From Pseudomonadota bacterium (GTDB taxonomy: Bacteria > Pseudomonadota > Gammaproteobacteria > Xanthomonadales > Rhodanobacteraceae), in assembly GCA_021777635.1 (NCBI GenBank), contig JAJYDI010000086.1:1-8514 (forward strand): DNA of 8,514 nucleotides, read 5' to 3'. Below are positions 1 through 8,514 of the stretch, piece by piece. Position numbers and translations under genes: made by a program. Each line of letters starts with the position of its first letter. The stretch's first letter is position 1. A model generated the notes under the pieces. That model did not search any database. It was not told where the DNA came from and was given only the letters and a program-made list of their open reading frames with translations.

Positions 1-509
1 CTGGTGTCGTCAAGCTTGACCCCCCCGCAGATCACCGCCAGCCGCTGATGCAGCGCGAAAAGCACGCGCGACAGGCGCATTTCCGCCTTGCTGCCCATGC
101 TTCCGACGGCAAGCGATTCTTCGAGCTCACTGTCCTCGACCAGGCTGAGCTCGCCGCCGCCGCGGGTCTGCTCGGCGCTGCCGCGCGAGCGCAGCTTGCC
201 CGCGGCAAGCTCGGTGATGCTGCGTGCGACCTCTTCGAGAAACAGGCGCTCGGTCAGCGTGCGCTTCTTGCGTGCCTCGCGCATGCCGTCGAAGAACTGG
301 GTTTGCGCGGCGTTGCTTTCGGCCTTTTCGGCGAGATCGAACAGGGCGTCATCGACGTTGTCGAACAGCGTGCTGGTCAATGCCTGCAGATGCCGCTGGG
401 CGATGCCGCGCGCGGCAACAAGCAAGTCACCGACGCGTTCGCCGCGCGCATCGCCGCGCGGACCCAGCGGAACGATTTTGCCGGGTGCGGCTTCGGGGGG
501 CTGATTCAT
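1..509 (-). CDS. DUF1631 family protein, N-terminal part (gene runs off the window)
   Basis: Reading the minus strand from the ATG at 509 gives 169 codons with no stop up to the window edge, so the C-terminal part is missing. The N-terminus is polar and Gly/Pro-rich. It is followed at residues 48-80 by LFDNVDDALFDLAEKAE and then QTQFFDGMREARKKR, which I recognise as the conserved N-terminal block of DUF1631 proteins. These are long (typically over 600 residues), mostly helical, soluble proteins of beta- and gammaproteobacteria, sometimes mislabelled thymidine phosphorylase; their function is unknown to me. No signal peptide or membrane segment is visible. No strong Shine-Dalgarno precedes the ATG. 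A CRP/Clp-like palindrome lies about 56-71 bases upstream. The family call is by recalled motif; the exact start is less sure. Confidence 0.8.
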   Translation of the reverse strand, partial: MNQPPEAAPGKIVPLGPRGDARGERVGDLLVAARGIAQRHLQALTSTLFDNVDDALFDLAEKAESNAAQTQFFDGMREARKKRTLTERLFLEEVARSITELAAGKLRSRGSAEQTRGGGELSLVEDSELEESLAVGSMGSKAEMRLSRVLFALHQRLAVICGGVKLDDT

Positions 510-564
510 GGCGGCGCCTGGCCAGACCGCGGGGTTACATTGTCTTTCATTGTGCCCTCGGAAG

Positions 565-580
565 TGTGACCGCAGTCACG
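565..580 (-). promoter_or_regulatory. CRP/Clp-like binding site upstream of the DUF1631 gene
   Basis: TGTGA-CCGCAG-TCACG matches the CRP-family consensus TGTGA-N6-TCACA at nine of ten half-site positions. It is flanked on one side by AAG, which also resembles the extended consensus. It lies in the 82 bp gap between two minus-strand genes. A weak minus-strand -10 (GACAAT, 544-539) would put the start of transcription near 532, and the palindrome centre (572.5) would then be about 41 bases upstream. That is the spacing of class II CRP-activated promoters, which often lack a -35. In Xanthomonadales the CRP homologue is Clp, a c-di-GMP-responsive regulator with the same consensus. Regulation is inferred; the match is seen directly. 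Confidence 0.5.
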
Positions 581-591
581 CTCGAAGCGGT

Positions 592-858
592 TCAGCGCGG
601 AAAACCTTCGAGCTGGATGGTTCCGATGCTGGCTTCGCGGAGCATCACCGGGATCTCGTCAACCACCGGATAAATGACGTGGCCGTCGCGGGTGATCAGA
701 CCAGCCGCGAGCGGCGTGGCCACTGCGGCGCCGGATACCGTGGTCACCTGGCCGGCGCTGATCGCGCGGTTGAGAATGGCCAGCTCGCCCACGCCGAGCG
801 GGCGCAGCGGCGCCTTGCTCACCGGGCACACGAGCAGGTCGAGCATGCGTTTGTCCAT
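592..858 (-). CDS. Trm112-like small protein (YcaR family), atypical
   Basis: This encodes 88 residues starting [18 protein letters not shown], the typical opening of Trm112/YcaR-like proteins, and ends with the family-like stretch [18 protein letters not shown] (residues 57-74). Eukaryotic and archaeal Trm112 is a zinc-finger activator subunit of methyltransferases; the bacterial relatives are small cytosolic proteins of unclear role. Only Cys11 is present: the second cysteine of the usual CPxCK motif is Ser14, so zinc binding in the normal way is unlikely. I recall Xanthomonas homologues that also diverge here and carry an inserted central segment, as this one does. An in-frame second ATG at 846 (MLDLL) is an alternative start; neither has a clear Shine-Dalgarno. 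It is divergent from purE and lies 82 bp upstream of the DUF1631 gene on the same strand. Confidence 0.8.
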   Translation of the reverse strand: MDKRMLDLLVCPVSKAPLRPLGVGELAILNRAISAGQVTTVSGAAVATPLAAGLITRDGHVIYPVVDEIPVMLREASIGTIQLEGFPR

Positions 859-887
859 GGGCGGCGCATCGTGTGGAGCGGGAGCCG

Positions 888-894
888 TACAATA
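888..894. promoter_or_regulatory. Symmetric -10 element shared by purE (+) and the Trm112-like gene (-)
   Basis: The heptamer TACAATA contains TACAAT on the plus strand (888-893, five of six matches to TATAAT) and TATTGT on the minus strand (894-889, four of six). Predicted starts are near 900 for purE (18-base leader) and near 882 for the Trm112-like gene (24-base leader), about 18 bp apart on opposite strands. No good -35 is visible 16-18 bases upstream on either side. The plus-strand call is the stronger of the two; the minus-strand use is inference. Confidence 0.5.
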
Positions 895-917
895 GCGTTT
901 TTCGGACAGGATCGGCC

Positions 918-1424
918 ATGGCATCGAGCGAGCAGGCGCCGCGCGTGGGCGTGGTGATGGGGTCGCGTTCCGACTGGGAAACCATGCAGCACACGGTACA
1001 GGCGCTGGCGCGCCTGGAGATCGCCCATGAGGTGCGGGTGGTCTCGGCGCACCGCACCCCCGATCTGCTGTTCGATTATGCCGGTCGAGCCGTTGACCGC
1101 GGACTGGCCGTGCTGATTGCCGGCGCCGGCGGCGCGGCACACTTGCCGGGCATGCTGGCGGCCAAGACCCGTTTGCCGGTACTCGGCGTGCCGGTGCCCT
1201 CGCTGTCGCTCAATGGCATGGACTCGCTGCTGTCGATGGTGCAGATGCCGGCGGGGGTGCCGGTGGGCACGCTGGCGATCGGACGCGCGGGCGCGATCAA
1301 TGCCGCGCTGCTGGCGGCCTCGATGCTGGCACTGACCGACGTCGCGTTGGCGGAGCGTCTGGAACAGTGGCGTGCCGCGCAGACCGCCGAGGTGCTGGCC
1401 AGCCCGGATCCACGCCTGGCATGA
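918..1424 (+). CDS. purE: N5-carboxyaminoimidazole ribonucleotide mutase (class I PurE)
   Basis: Encodes 168 residues, the usual length for class I PurE. The enzyme converts N5-CAIR, made by PurK, to CAIR in cytosolic de novo purine synthesis. Visible motifs are GVVMGSRSD (residues 11-19, nucleotide phosphate binding), SAHRTPD (43-49, with His45 and Arg46 at the same numbers as in E. coli PurE), [12 protein letters not shown] (68-79) and [17 protein letters not shown] followed by AINAALLAA near the C-terminus. The frame stays open upstream to a GTG at 873, but the ATG at 918 is preferred: AGGA lies at 908-911, the family begins here, and the likely -10 falls inside the longer reading. The stop overlaps the purK start (ATGA), so the two genes form an operon. 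Confidence 0.97.
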   Translation: MASSEQAPRVGVVMGSRSDWETMQHTVQALARLEIAHEVRVVSAHRTPDLLFDYAGRAVDRGLAVLIAGAGGAAHLPGMLAAKTRLPVLGVPVPSLSLNGMDSLLSMVQMPAGVPVGTLAIGRAGAINAALLAASMLALTDVALAERLEQWRAAQTAEVLASPDPRLA

Positions 1425-2581
1425 GCCGCCGCCAGCCGACCCTGGGGGTTCTCGGTGGTGGTCAGCTGGCGCGCATGCTGGCGCTGGCAGCCGCGCCGCT
1501 GGGTGTACGTACCCTGGTGGTCGACAGCGCGGCCGATGCCTGCGCGGCCCAGGTGGCGCCACTGCTGGTCGCGGACTGGCGCGATTACGAGGCTCTGGCG
1601 CGTTTTGCCGAACGCGTCGATGTCATCACCTTCGATTTCGAGAATGTGCCGGCCGCGACCGCGCAGTGGCTCGCCGCACGCGCACCGGTATTTCCCAACC
1701 CGCGCGCGCTGGCCGTGGCCCAGGACCGGATCGAGGAAAAGACCCTGTTTCATGCCATTGGCCTGGCCACGCCGGCATTCGCGGCGGTCGCCAGCCGCGA
1801 GGATCTTGCGCAGGCGTTGAGGGCGGTGGGCGCCCCGGCGATCCTGAAGACGCGCCGGCTCGGCTACGATGGCAAGGGCCAGTTCCGCATCCGTGCGCTG
1901 GCCGATGCCGACGCGGCCTGGGCCGCGCTGGGCCCCCAGGCTGGCGCCCACGGCCTGGTTCTCGAAGCCTTCGTGGCGTTCGAGCGTGAGCTGTCGGTGC
2001 TTGCAGCGCGCGGCCGCGATGGCCGCTTCGTCACCTGGCCGCTGACCCAGAACTGGCACGATGACGGCATTCTCGCGGCCAGTCTGGCGCCGGCGCCGCA
2101 GGTCGAGGCGCTGCAGTCCCAGGCTGCCGACCATGCGCGCGCGCTGGCCGAAAGGCTGGATTATGTCGGCGTGTTCGCGCTGGAACTGTTCGTCGACCAG
2201 GGGCGCCTGCTCGGCAACGAGATGGCGCCACGCGTGCACAACTCGGGACACTGGACCATCGAGGGCGCGGTCACCAGCCAGTTCGAGAACCACGTGCGCG
2301 CCGTGCTGGGACTGCCGCTCGGCGATACCGATGCGCGCGGGTGCAGCCTGATGTTCAACTGGATCGGCGAGCTGCCCGCGGTGACGCCTGTACTGGCAGC
2401 GGCGGATGCGCACTGGCACGACTACGGGAAGTCGGCGCGTCCGCACCGCAAGGTCGGGCATGCGACCGTGTGCGCCGCGGATGCCGCCACCCTGCAAGCG
2501 CGCGTGCACGGCATCGCCGCGGCCCTGGGCCGCGAAACGCAGGTGACCGGCGCGCTGCGGACGCTCGGCACCTTGCGCTGA
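1421..2581 (+). CDS. purK: 5-(carboxyamino)imidazole ribonucleotide synthase
   Basis: Encodes 386 residues, normal for this ATP-grasp enzyme, which makes N5-CAIR from AIR, bicarbonate and ATP and hands it to PurE. The N-terminal pre-ATP-grasp fold carries [12 protein letters not shown] (8-19) and FDFENVP (71-77). The ATP-grasp part carries [12 protein letters not shown] (143-154, the glycine-rich loop), [13 protein letters not shown] (about 171-183) and [15 protein letters not shown] (255-269, metal and substrate binding). The C-terminal HDYGK (333-337) is also typical. The start is the ATG inside ATGA at the purE stop; there is little Shine-Dalgarno, so translation probably depends on coupling to purE. 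The frame is open upstream to 1367 but that part only shadows purE. All key motifs look intact. Confidence 0.97.
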   Translation: MSRRQPTLGVLGGGQLARMLALAAAPLGVRTLVVDSAADACAAQVAPLLVADWRDYEALARFAERVDVITFDFENVPAATAQWLAARAPVFPNPRALAVAQDRIEEKTLFHAIGLATPAFAAVASREDLAQALRAVGAPAILKTRRLGYDGKGQFRIRALADADAAWAALGPQAGAHGLVLEAFVAFERELSVLAARGRDGRFVTWPLTQNWHDDGILAASLAPAPQVEALQSQAADHARALAERLDYVGVFALELFVDQGRLLGNEMAPRVHNSGHWTIEGAVTSQFENHVRAVLGLPLGDTDARGCSLMFNWIGELPAVTPVLAAADAHWHDYGKSARPHRKVGHATVCAADAATLQARVHGIAAALGRETQVTGALRTLGTLR

Positions 2582-2590
2582 GGTGCGCGC

Positions 2591-2635
2591 ATCCGGCTTC
2601 GCGCCGGTGACGATCCGGCTTGCGGCCGGACGACG
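2591..2635 (+). repeat. Two tandem 22-23 bp hairpin units after purK
   Basis: ATCCGGCTT-N2-G-N-CCGG-type units begin at 2591 and 2613. The first forms CCGGC (2593-2597), a five-base loop and GCCGG (2603-2607). The second forms TCCGGC (2614-2619), a five-base loop and GCCGGA (2625-2630). They lie 9 bp after the purK stop, in the convergent gap with the TVP38-like gene. Neither is followed by a T-run, so they are not classical intrinsic terminators. They could slow 3' exonuclease decay or act as a weak two-way transcription end. The remainder of the gap (2636-2777) is GC-rich, and I see nothing else in it. Confidence 0.5.
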
Positions 2636-2777
2636 CCCGATTGCGGCTCGCCCACGGTGATTCGCAGCGGCGCGGCGGATACGCAGGGTCAAGGCAGCGC
2701 TCCGGCGATGGCGCCGCAACATGCACGCATCGCCTTGCCGCCGCGCGCCGCGGCCATGACTTCGCCGTGGCGCCGGT

Positions 2778-3464
2778 TCAGCGGCGCCGTCGCCCCAGCA
2801 GTACCGGCAGCAGCGCCAGCAGGCTGAGCGCAGCGAGCGGCAGCAGCACGTGCGGTTCGAGGACCAGACGCATGCCGATCGGCTCGCCGCGTGCCAGCGC
2901 TTCGCTGAGTCCGGCACCGATCGCGCTCTCGAAGGCTTCCATCACCATGCCGCCGGCAGCGGTCGCGGCCATGAACAGCCACAGCGGGCAGCGCAGCCAG
3001 GCCAGCGCCAGGGTCACCCCGCCGAACGGGAAGATCGGCACCAGGCGCAGGAACAGCGTGTAGCTTGCCGGATGATGCAGAAAGCCGGCGCGGATGCGTT
3101 CCGCCAGCGTCGGCGCGGGTCTGCCATTGCTGCCCAGCGCGTAGCGTGCGGCGAGGAACAGCAGCAGCGAGCCCAGCGCCAGGCCCAGCGTTGACAGCAG
3201 CGTGCCCTCGACCAGTCCGAAGATCAGCCCGCCGGCGATGGTCACGAAGAGCAGGCCGGGTACGCCGCTGGCAACGGCCAGCACCATGATGCCGAGATAA
3301 CTCAGCCGAGCCAGCCACGGCATCGCCAAGACCAGACGGCGCAGGTGCGCGTGCTCGGCAGCGAGATGCTGCGGGTCGAAATGCCGCAAGGTACCCGAGC
3401 TCACCAGCACGATGCCGGTAGCGAGCAGCAGCAGCAGCGGGAGCAGGGCGCGCAGGCGTTGCAT
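2778..3464 (-). CDS. TVP38/TMEM64 family (VTT domain) inner-membrane protein
   Basis: Encodes 228 residues and is strongly hydrophobic: an N-terminal helix (about 5-23), helices around 54-76 and 77-107, more around 148-170, and a last one near 203-223 before an Arg-rich tail. The core, VASGVPGLLFVTIAGGLIFG (64-83) through LFLRLVPIFPFGG (137-149), is the signature of the VTT (SNARE-associated/TVP38) domain, related to DedA proteins. Some members of this superfamily move lipids across or between membranes; the role here is unknown. The ATG at 3464 is chosen because the first helix starts there and a weak promoter would begin just upstream; a GTG at 3506 is an alternative that adds 14 residues. 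No Shine-Dalgarno is clear for either. It follows rlmM by about 70 bp on the same strand. Confidence 0.85.
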   Translation of the reverse strand: MQRLRALLPLLLLLATGIVLVSSGTLRHFDPQHLAAEHAHLRRLVLAMPWLARLSYLGIMVLAVASGVPGLLFVTIAGGLIFGLVEGTLLSTLGLALGSLLLFLAARYALGSNGRPAPTLAERIRAGFLHHPASYTLFLRLVPIFPFGGVTLALAWLRCPLWLFMAATAAGGMVMEAFESAIGAGLSEALARGEPIGMRLVLEPHVLLPLAALSLLALLPVLLGRRRR

Positions 3465-3493
3465 CGATGGGGGTGGAGAGAGGTATCCGGACA

Positions 3494-3522
3494 AGCATAG
3501 CCGCACGGCGCGGAGCGCCCAA
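3494..3522 (-). promoter_or_regulatory. Weak promoter candidate before the TVP38-like gene
   Basis: On the minus strand TTGGGC (3522-3517) is followed after exactly 17 bases by TATGCT (3499-3494). The -35 matches three of six consensus bases and the -10 four of six. Transcription would start near 3487, giving a leader of about 23 bases to the ATG at 3464 and excluding the GTG at 3506. The spacer holds a 5-bp GC hairpin (GGCGC/GCGCC). Chance is a fair explanation. Confidence 0.25.
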
Positions 3523-3533
3523 TGCGTCGAAGG

Positions 3534-4604
3534 TCAGGTGGACGGCACCGCGAGGACCGTGATTTCCTCGCGGTCGTGATAAAGCTGGCGCGCGCGCAGC
3601 TCGATGCCCGGCACCGTGTCGCGAATCAGCGCCAGACACAGGCGGACCTCGTCGAGCCGCTTTTTCATCGGCAGTTTGAGATTGAACAGCGCATGCCTGC
3701 AGCAGCGTTCACTCAGCCACGCCGCCATCAGCGCGGCGATCCGGCGCGGCTGCTCGACCATGTCGCAGACCAGCCAGTCGACCGGCCTCGCCGGCCGGAA
3801 GCGGAAGCCGTCCTCGCGACGATGTTCGACCAGCCCCGAATCGAGCAGGGCGCGATCCATCGGCCCGTTGTCCACCGCGATCACCCGCAGCGAACGGCGC
3901 ACCAGCTGGAAGGTCCAGCCGCCCGGCGCGGCACCGAGGTCGACCGCGGTCATGCCGGCGCGCAGCCAGCGCTCGCGTTCGCGATCGCTCAGAAGCACCA
4001 GCAGTGCTTCTTCGAGTTTCAGCGTCGAACGGCTGGGCGCTCCGGCCGGGAAGCGCAGGCGCGGGATGCCGCCGGCATCGGGCGCGGACGCGGCGGGTGC
4101 GGCCGCAGCCAGTATCAGGCTGTCGCCGGCCAGCAGCAGAACGTGCAGATGCCGCGGCGCAGCCGTATCGAGCAGGTGTGCCCGTTGCAGCGCCGTGCGC
4201 AGCGGTGGCGTCAGACTGCGGGCAAGGCCGGACAGCTCGCGCCCGGCATCGCTGTCGGTGTGTTCGATGCGAATGTCGCCGAAGCATTCGCCGCGTCCGC
4301 TCAACGCGACCAGCAGCGGCCCGATCCGGTCCACCGGGTCGAGGCCATCCAGACGCGCGATCAGATCCAGTGCCTGACGCGCGAAGATCAGCGCATTCCA
4401 CTGCGTCGCCATGGTCAAGGCGCCGGCGTCGGCGCCATCGTGCAGGATGAACTCGGCGTAGCCGCCGGCTTCGCGGGCGCGGGCGTAGCCGGAAAGCCCG
4501 GCCGCGCGCGCGGCCTGCTCCAGCTCTTGCACGCACTCGCGCTCGAACCCCGGCCGGCACAGCGCCAGGCGGCCGCAGATCGGCGAGACGACGGGCACGT
4601 TCAA
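3534..4604 (-). CDS. rlmM: 23S rRNA (cytidine-2498-2'-O)-methyltransferase RlmM
   Basis: Encodes 356 residues, normal for RlmM, which uses SAM to 2'-O-methylate C2498 in the peptidyl transferase region of 23S rRNA. The N-terminal half is the THUMP/ferredoxin-like RNA-binding part and contains LCRPGFERE (15-23). The Rossmann methyltransferase half has TLKLEEA (194-200), VDLGAAPGGW (221-230, SAM binding), VDNGPMD (244-250), CDMVEQP (280-286), FNLKLPMKKR (307-316) and YHDREEIT (342-349). The K-D-K-E tetrad is probably Lys196, Asp281, Lys310 and Glu346 or Glu347. The start is TTG, overlapping the deaminase stop as TTGA. GGAG lies seven bases upstream of it, which favours TTG over the GTG two codons later. 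Confidence 0.95.
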   Translation of the reverse strand: MNVPVVSPICGRLALCRPGFERECVQELEQAARAAGLSGYARAREAGGYAEFILHDGADAGALTMATQWNALIFARQALDLIARLDGLDPVDRIGPLLVALSGRGECFGDIRIEHTDSDAGRELSGLARSLTPPLRTALQRAHLLDTAAPRHLHVLLLAGDSLILAAAAPAASAPDAGGIPRLRFPAGAPSRSTLKLEEALLVLLSDRERERWLRAGMTAVDLGAAPGGWTFQLVRRSLRVIAVDNGPMDRALLDSGLVEHRREDGFRFRPARPVDWLVCDMVEQPRRIAALMAAWLSERCCRHALFNLKLPMKKRLDEVRLCLALIRDTVPGIELRARQLYHDREEITVLAVPST

Positions 4605-5161
4605 TACGTCACTCCGGCCGCGGCAGCGTACGCGGCAAGCACCGCGCAGGCCTCGTCGCGGCGCAGGTCGCGTTTGACCGCGATGCGGCGGCGTTCGAGT
4701 TCACCGATCCAGTCCGCCGGCAGCGGGCCTTCGTCGAAGGCGGTCAGGTGCATCACGTCCGCGCTGCGCGCTCCGATCAGCAGCTCGTCGATGCCGGCCC
4801 AGAACGTGGCGCCGTAGCACTGGCAACAGGGTTGCGCGCTGGTTGCCAGCACGACCCGCACGCCGTCCTCGTTGAGCCGATGGCGTGCCAGTCGTCCCTG
4901 CGCGCACATGAAGGCCATCATCTCGGCGTGCGCAACCGAGCAATTGTGCTCGATCACGCGATTGACGCCGACACCGAGCAGGCGTCCGGCGCCGTTGAAC
5001 AGCGCGGCACCGAAGGGGCCTCCGGTGCGATGCTCGACATTCCGGCGCGCCAATTCGATCGCCAGCGCGATGCGCGCATCATCATCGGCGTAGAGTCGGC
5101 CCTCGAGATCCAGCTGGTGAACCCAGGGCGGCAGGGTGAGGTGAACCTGGGCGTACAGCAT
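4601..5161 (-). CDS. Nucleoside/base deaminase, cytidine deaminase-like superfamily
   Basis: Encodes 186 residues with the zinc deaminase signature: AHAEMMAF (77-84, His78 the zinc ligand, Glu80 the catalytic proton shuttle) and PCCQCYG (111-117, with Cys112 and Cys115 as the PCxxC zinc ligands). GGPFGAALFN (47-56) forms the usual first strands. The family removes amino groups from cytosine, guanine, adenine or related nucleosides. The EMMAF and GATFWAG context looks closer to guanine/nucleoside deaminases than to TadA, but the substrate cannot be fixed from sequence alone. The C-terminus is longer than in TadA. It starts one base after the glnS stop and overlaps rlmM by four bases, so it is the middle gene of a tight operon. 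It is unlikely to be the essential tRNA deaminase, given its different surroundings and motif. Confidence 0.85.
   Translation of the reverse strand: MLYAQVHLTLPPWVHQLDLEGRLYADDDARIALAIELARRNVEHRTGGPFGAALFNGAGRLLGVGVNRVIEHNCSVAHAEMMAFMCAQGRLARHRLNEDGVRVVLATSAQPCCQCYGATFWAGIDELLIGARSADVMHLTAFDEGPLPADWIGELERRRIAVKRDLRRDEACAVLAAYAAAAGVTY
4608..4616 (-). promoter_or_regulatory. Ribosome binding site deciding the TTG start of rlmM
   Basis: The minus strand reads GGAG seven bases before the TTG at 4604, inside the last codons of the deaminase gene. The same GGAG is 13 bases from the next possible start (GTG, 4598), too far for normal use. This supports TTG and translational coupling at the TTGA overlap. 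Confidence 0.6.
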
Positions 5162-5162
5162 G

Positions 5163-6896
<1,734 letters not shown>

Positions 6897-6925
6897 GGCG
6901 GCTTCTGCATGAGGTCGAGCCGCGA

Positions 6926-6931
6926 AGTGTA
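6926..6931 (-). promoter_or_regulatory. Possible -10 element for the glnS operon
   Basis: The minus strand carries TACACT about 30 bases before the glnS ATG, four of six matches to TATAAT, in an otherwise very GC-rich gap. No -35 stands out at the right distance. Low certainty. Confidence 0.3.
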
Positions 6932-6994
6932 GCGGTTGCCATGCTCGGCGCGGACGGGCTTGCCGCGGGCGCCGCCGGGGGTTAGCGTCGCCGC

Positions 6995-7255
6995 ATGCGC
7001 ATCGTCTATCACGCCGAATCGCTGGTCGATGCCCAGCTCGTCAAGGATGCGCTGGACGCCGCGGGCATTCCGGCCTTCATCAGCGGCGCGTATCTGACCG
7101 GCGGCATCGGACAGCTGCCCGCGCGCGATCTGGTCACGGTGATGGTGCCGGACCCGGCGGTCGAGGAAGCGGCGCGCATCGTCGCCGACACCCTGCCGGC
7201 CGATCCGGGCGCCGTGCCGGTTGCGCGCAGAGGCTTCGATCCCCAGCCGACCTGA
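6995..7255 (+). CDS. DUF2007 domain protein (putative signal-transducing protein)
   Basis: Encodes 86 residues. The pattern MRIVYHAESLVDAQLVKDAL, then AAGIPAFISGAYLTGGIGQLP and a hydrophobic strand VTVMVPD with a following helix (residues about 1-66), matches the small alpha/beta DUF2007 fold. In such proteins an opening strand precedes a helix that scans 'source' and 'length' of a ligand-like site; the biochemical role is not known. The last 20 residues are Pro/Arg-rich and look disordered. The GGGGG upstream lies 13 bases from the ATG, so the ribosome site is poor. It is divergent from glnS and 93 bp ahead of nadA. I see no evidence that it works with either neighbour. Confidence 0.8.
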   Translation: MRIVYHAESLVDAQLVKDALDAAGIPAFISGAYLTGGIGQLPARDLVTVMVPDPAVEEAARIVADTLPADPGAVPVARRGFDPQPT

Positions 7256-7284
7256 ACCGCAGCGCGGCGTTCGCCTGTTTTCGC

Positions 7285-7313
7285 TTGCACCTCGTTTTGC
7301 TCGGGAATAGCAT
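7285..7313 (+). promoter_or_regulatory. Weak promoter candidate for nadA
   Basis: TTGCAC (7285-7290) is separated by 17 bases from TAGCAT (7308-7313): three and four consensus matches out of six. Transcription would start near 7320, placing the palindrome at 7329-7343 just after the start, where a bound repressor would block it. TATAAC at 7342-7347 is a better -10 by sequence but would start transcription inside the nadA coding region, so it is less likely for the chosen start. Confidence 0.3.
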
Positions 7314-7328
7314 TTGCGGGCCGTTTAT

Positions 7329-7343
7329 TACTCATATCGAGTA
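7329..7343 (+). promoter_or_regulatory. Palindromic operator candidate before nadA
   Basis: TACTC-ATATC-GAGTA is a perfect 5-bp-arm inverted repeat ending five bases before the nadA ATG. Outside the arms, TTA on the left and TAA on the right continue the symmetry if one extra base is allowed. It is AT-rich in a GC-rich region. NAD synthesis genes in many proteobacteria are controlled by repressors such as NadQ or NrtR that bind palindromes ahead of nadA or nadB. I recall TGCTCA/TGAGCA-type halves for NadQ, which this resembles loosely. The right arm also supplies the only Shine-Dalgarno-like triplet (GAG, 7339-7341), so binding would also touch the ribosome site region. Confidence 0.5.
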
Positions 7344-7348
7344 TAACT

Positions 7349-8332
<984 letters not shown>

Positions 8333-8378
8333 GCACGGCACCGCATGGCGACCACAGACGAACCCCGGGCCTGATCCG

Positions 8379-8514
8379 ATGACGACCGCTGCCCTGTTTG
8401 ACGTGCTGGTGATCGGCTCCGGTGCGGCCGGGCTGGCCACCGCGCTGGCCGCGGCCCCGCGGCGGGTGGCGGTGCTGACGCCGGGCCCGGTGCCGGCGCT
8501 GGACGGGGCCAGCC
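8379..8514 (+). CDS. nadB: L-aspartate oxidase, N-terminal fragment (gene runs off the window)
   Basis: From the ATG at 8379 an open frame of 45 codons reaches the window edge. It reads MTTAALFDVLVIGSGAAGLA and then a helix ending RRVAVLTPG, the FAD-binding beta-alpha-beta fold with the dinucleotide motif GSGAAG (residues 13-18). Many flavoproteins share this start, including fumarate reductase and succinate dehydrogenase subunits. The position directly after nadA makes L-aspartate oxidase, which makes iminoaspartate for NadA, by far the likeliest. A nadA-nadB order, often followed by nadC, is known in Xanthomonadales. No clear Shine-Dalgarno is visible. Only the first domain strand is present, so catalytic residues cannot be checked. 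Confidence 0.85.
   Translation, partial: MTTAALFDVLVIGSGAAGLATALAAAPRRVAVLTPGPVPALDGAS

Noticed and set aside
48..569. A 173-codon plus-strand open frame at the left end
   Set aside because: The opposite strand carries the conserved DUF1631 N-terminus in a frame open to the window edge, which explains the stretch better.
1076..2917. A 613-codon open frame on the minus strand across purE and purK
   Set aside because: It lies antisense to two certain enzymes, is rich in Arg/Ala/His/Gly as expected of GC-driven shadow frames, and shows no domain.
3522..4817. A 431-codon open frame on the plus strand opposite rlmM and the deaminase
   Set aside because: Low-complexity Arg/Gln-rich translation, antisense to two genes with intact motifs.
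7268..7282. GGC-GTTC-GCC followed by TGTTTT after the DUF2007 gene, as an intrinsic terminator
   Set aside because: The stem is only three to four base pairs and the T-run is short and broken, too weak to call.
8345..8374. A nine-codon open frame (MATTDEPRA) between nadA and nadB, possibly a leader peptide
   Set aside because: No ribosome binding site, no stem-loops around it, and so short that chance is the simplest explanation.

Overview
The window is dense, GC-rich bacterial chromosome with ordinary housekeeping genes and no sign of mobile DNA, phage, CRISPR or RNA genes. The protein types (a purE-purK pair flanked by a Trm112-like protein and a DUF1631 protein, the gammaproteobacterial rRNA methyltransferase RlmM, bacterial GlnS, and a nadA-nadB cluster) point to a gammaproteobacterium. 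Xanthomonadales (Xanthomonadaceae/Rhodanobacteraceae) is the best guess; this is inferred from recalled gene order and protein style, not from a database search.

Left part (1-2581): a DUF1631 gene, cut by the window edge, and a small Trm112-like gene lie on the minus strand. Divergent from them on the plus strand are purE and purK, which overlap by four bases and carry out the two-step carboxylation of AIR to CAIR in purine synthesis. The 59 bp between Trm112 and purE hold one symmetric -10 element that could serve both directions. A CRP/Clp-like palindrome lies upstream of the DUF1631 gene.

Middle part (2582-6896): after a 196 bp convergent gap with two tandem GC hairpins, four minus-strand genes follow. 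In transcription order they are glnS, a CMP/dCMP-type nucleoside deaminase, rlmM and a TVP38/TMEM64-type membrane protein. The first three are packed with a 1 bp gap and a 4 bp overlap, so they are probably one operon built around translation: tRNA charging, a possible base or nucleoside deaminase, and 23S rRNA 2'-O-methylation.

Right part (6897-8514): divergent from glnS is a small DUF2007 gene, followed by nadA (quinolinate synthase) and the first 45 codons of nadB (L-aspartate oxidase). Together NadB and NadA make quinolinate from aspartate and dihydroxyacetone phosphate for NAD synthesis. A perfect 5-bp-arm palindrome just before the nadA start is a good candidate operator.

I found no convincing undescribed system. 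The points worth a second look are regulatory: the CRP/Clp-type site, the shared -10, the nadA palindrome and the TTG-started, translationally coupled rlmM. One protein-level oddity also stands out: the Trm112-like protein lacks the usual zinc cysteines.
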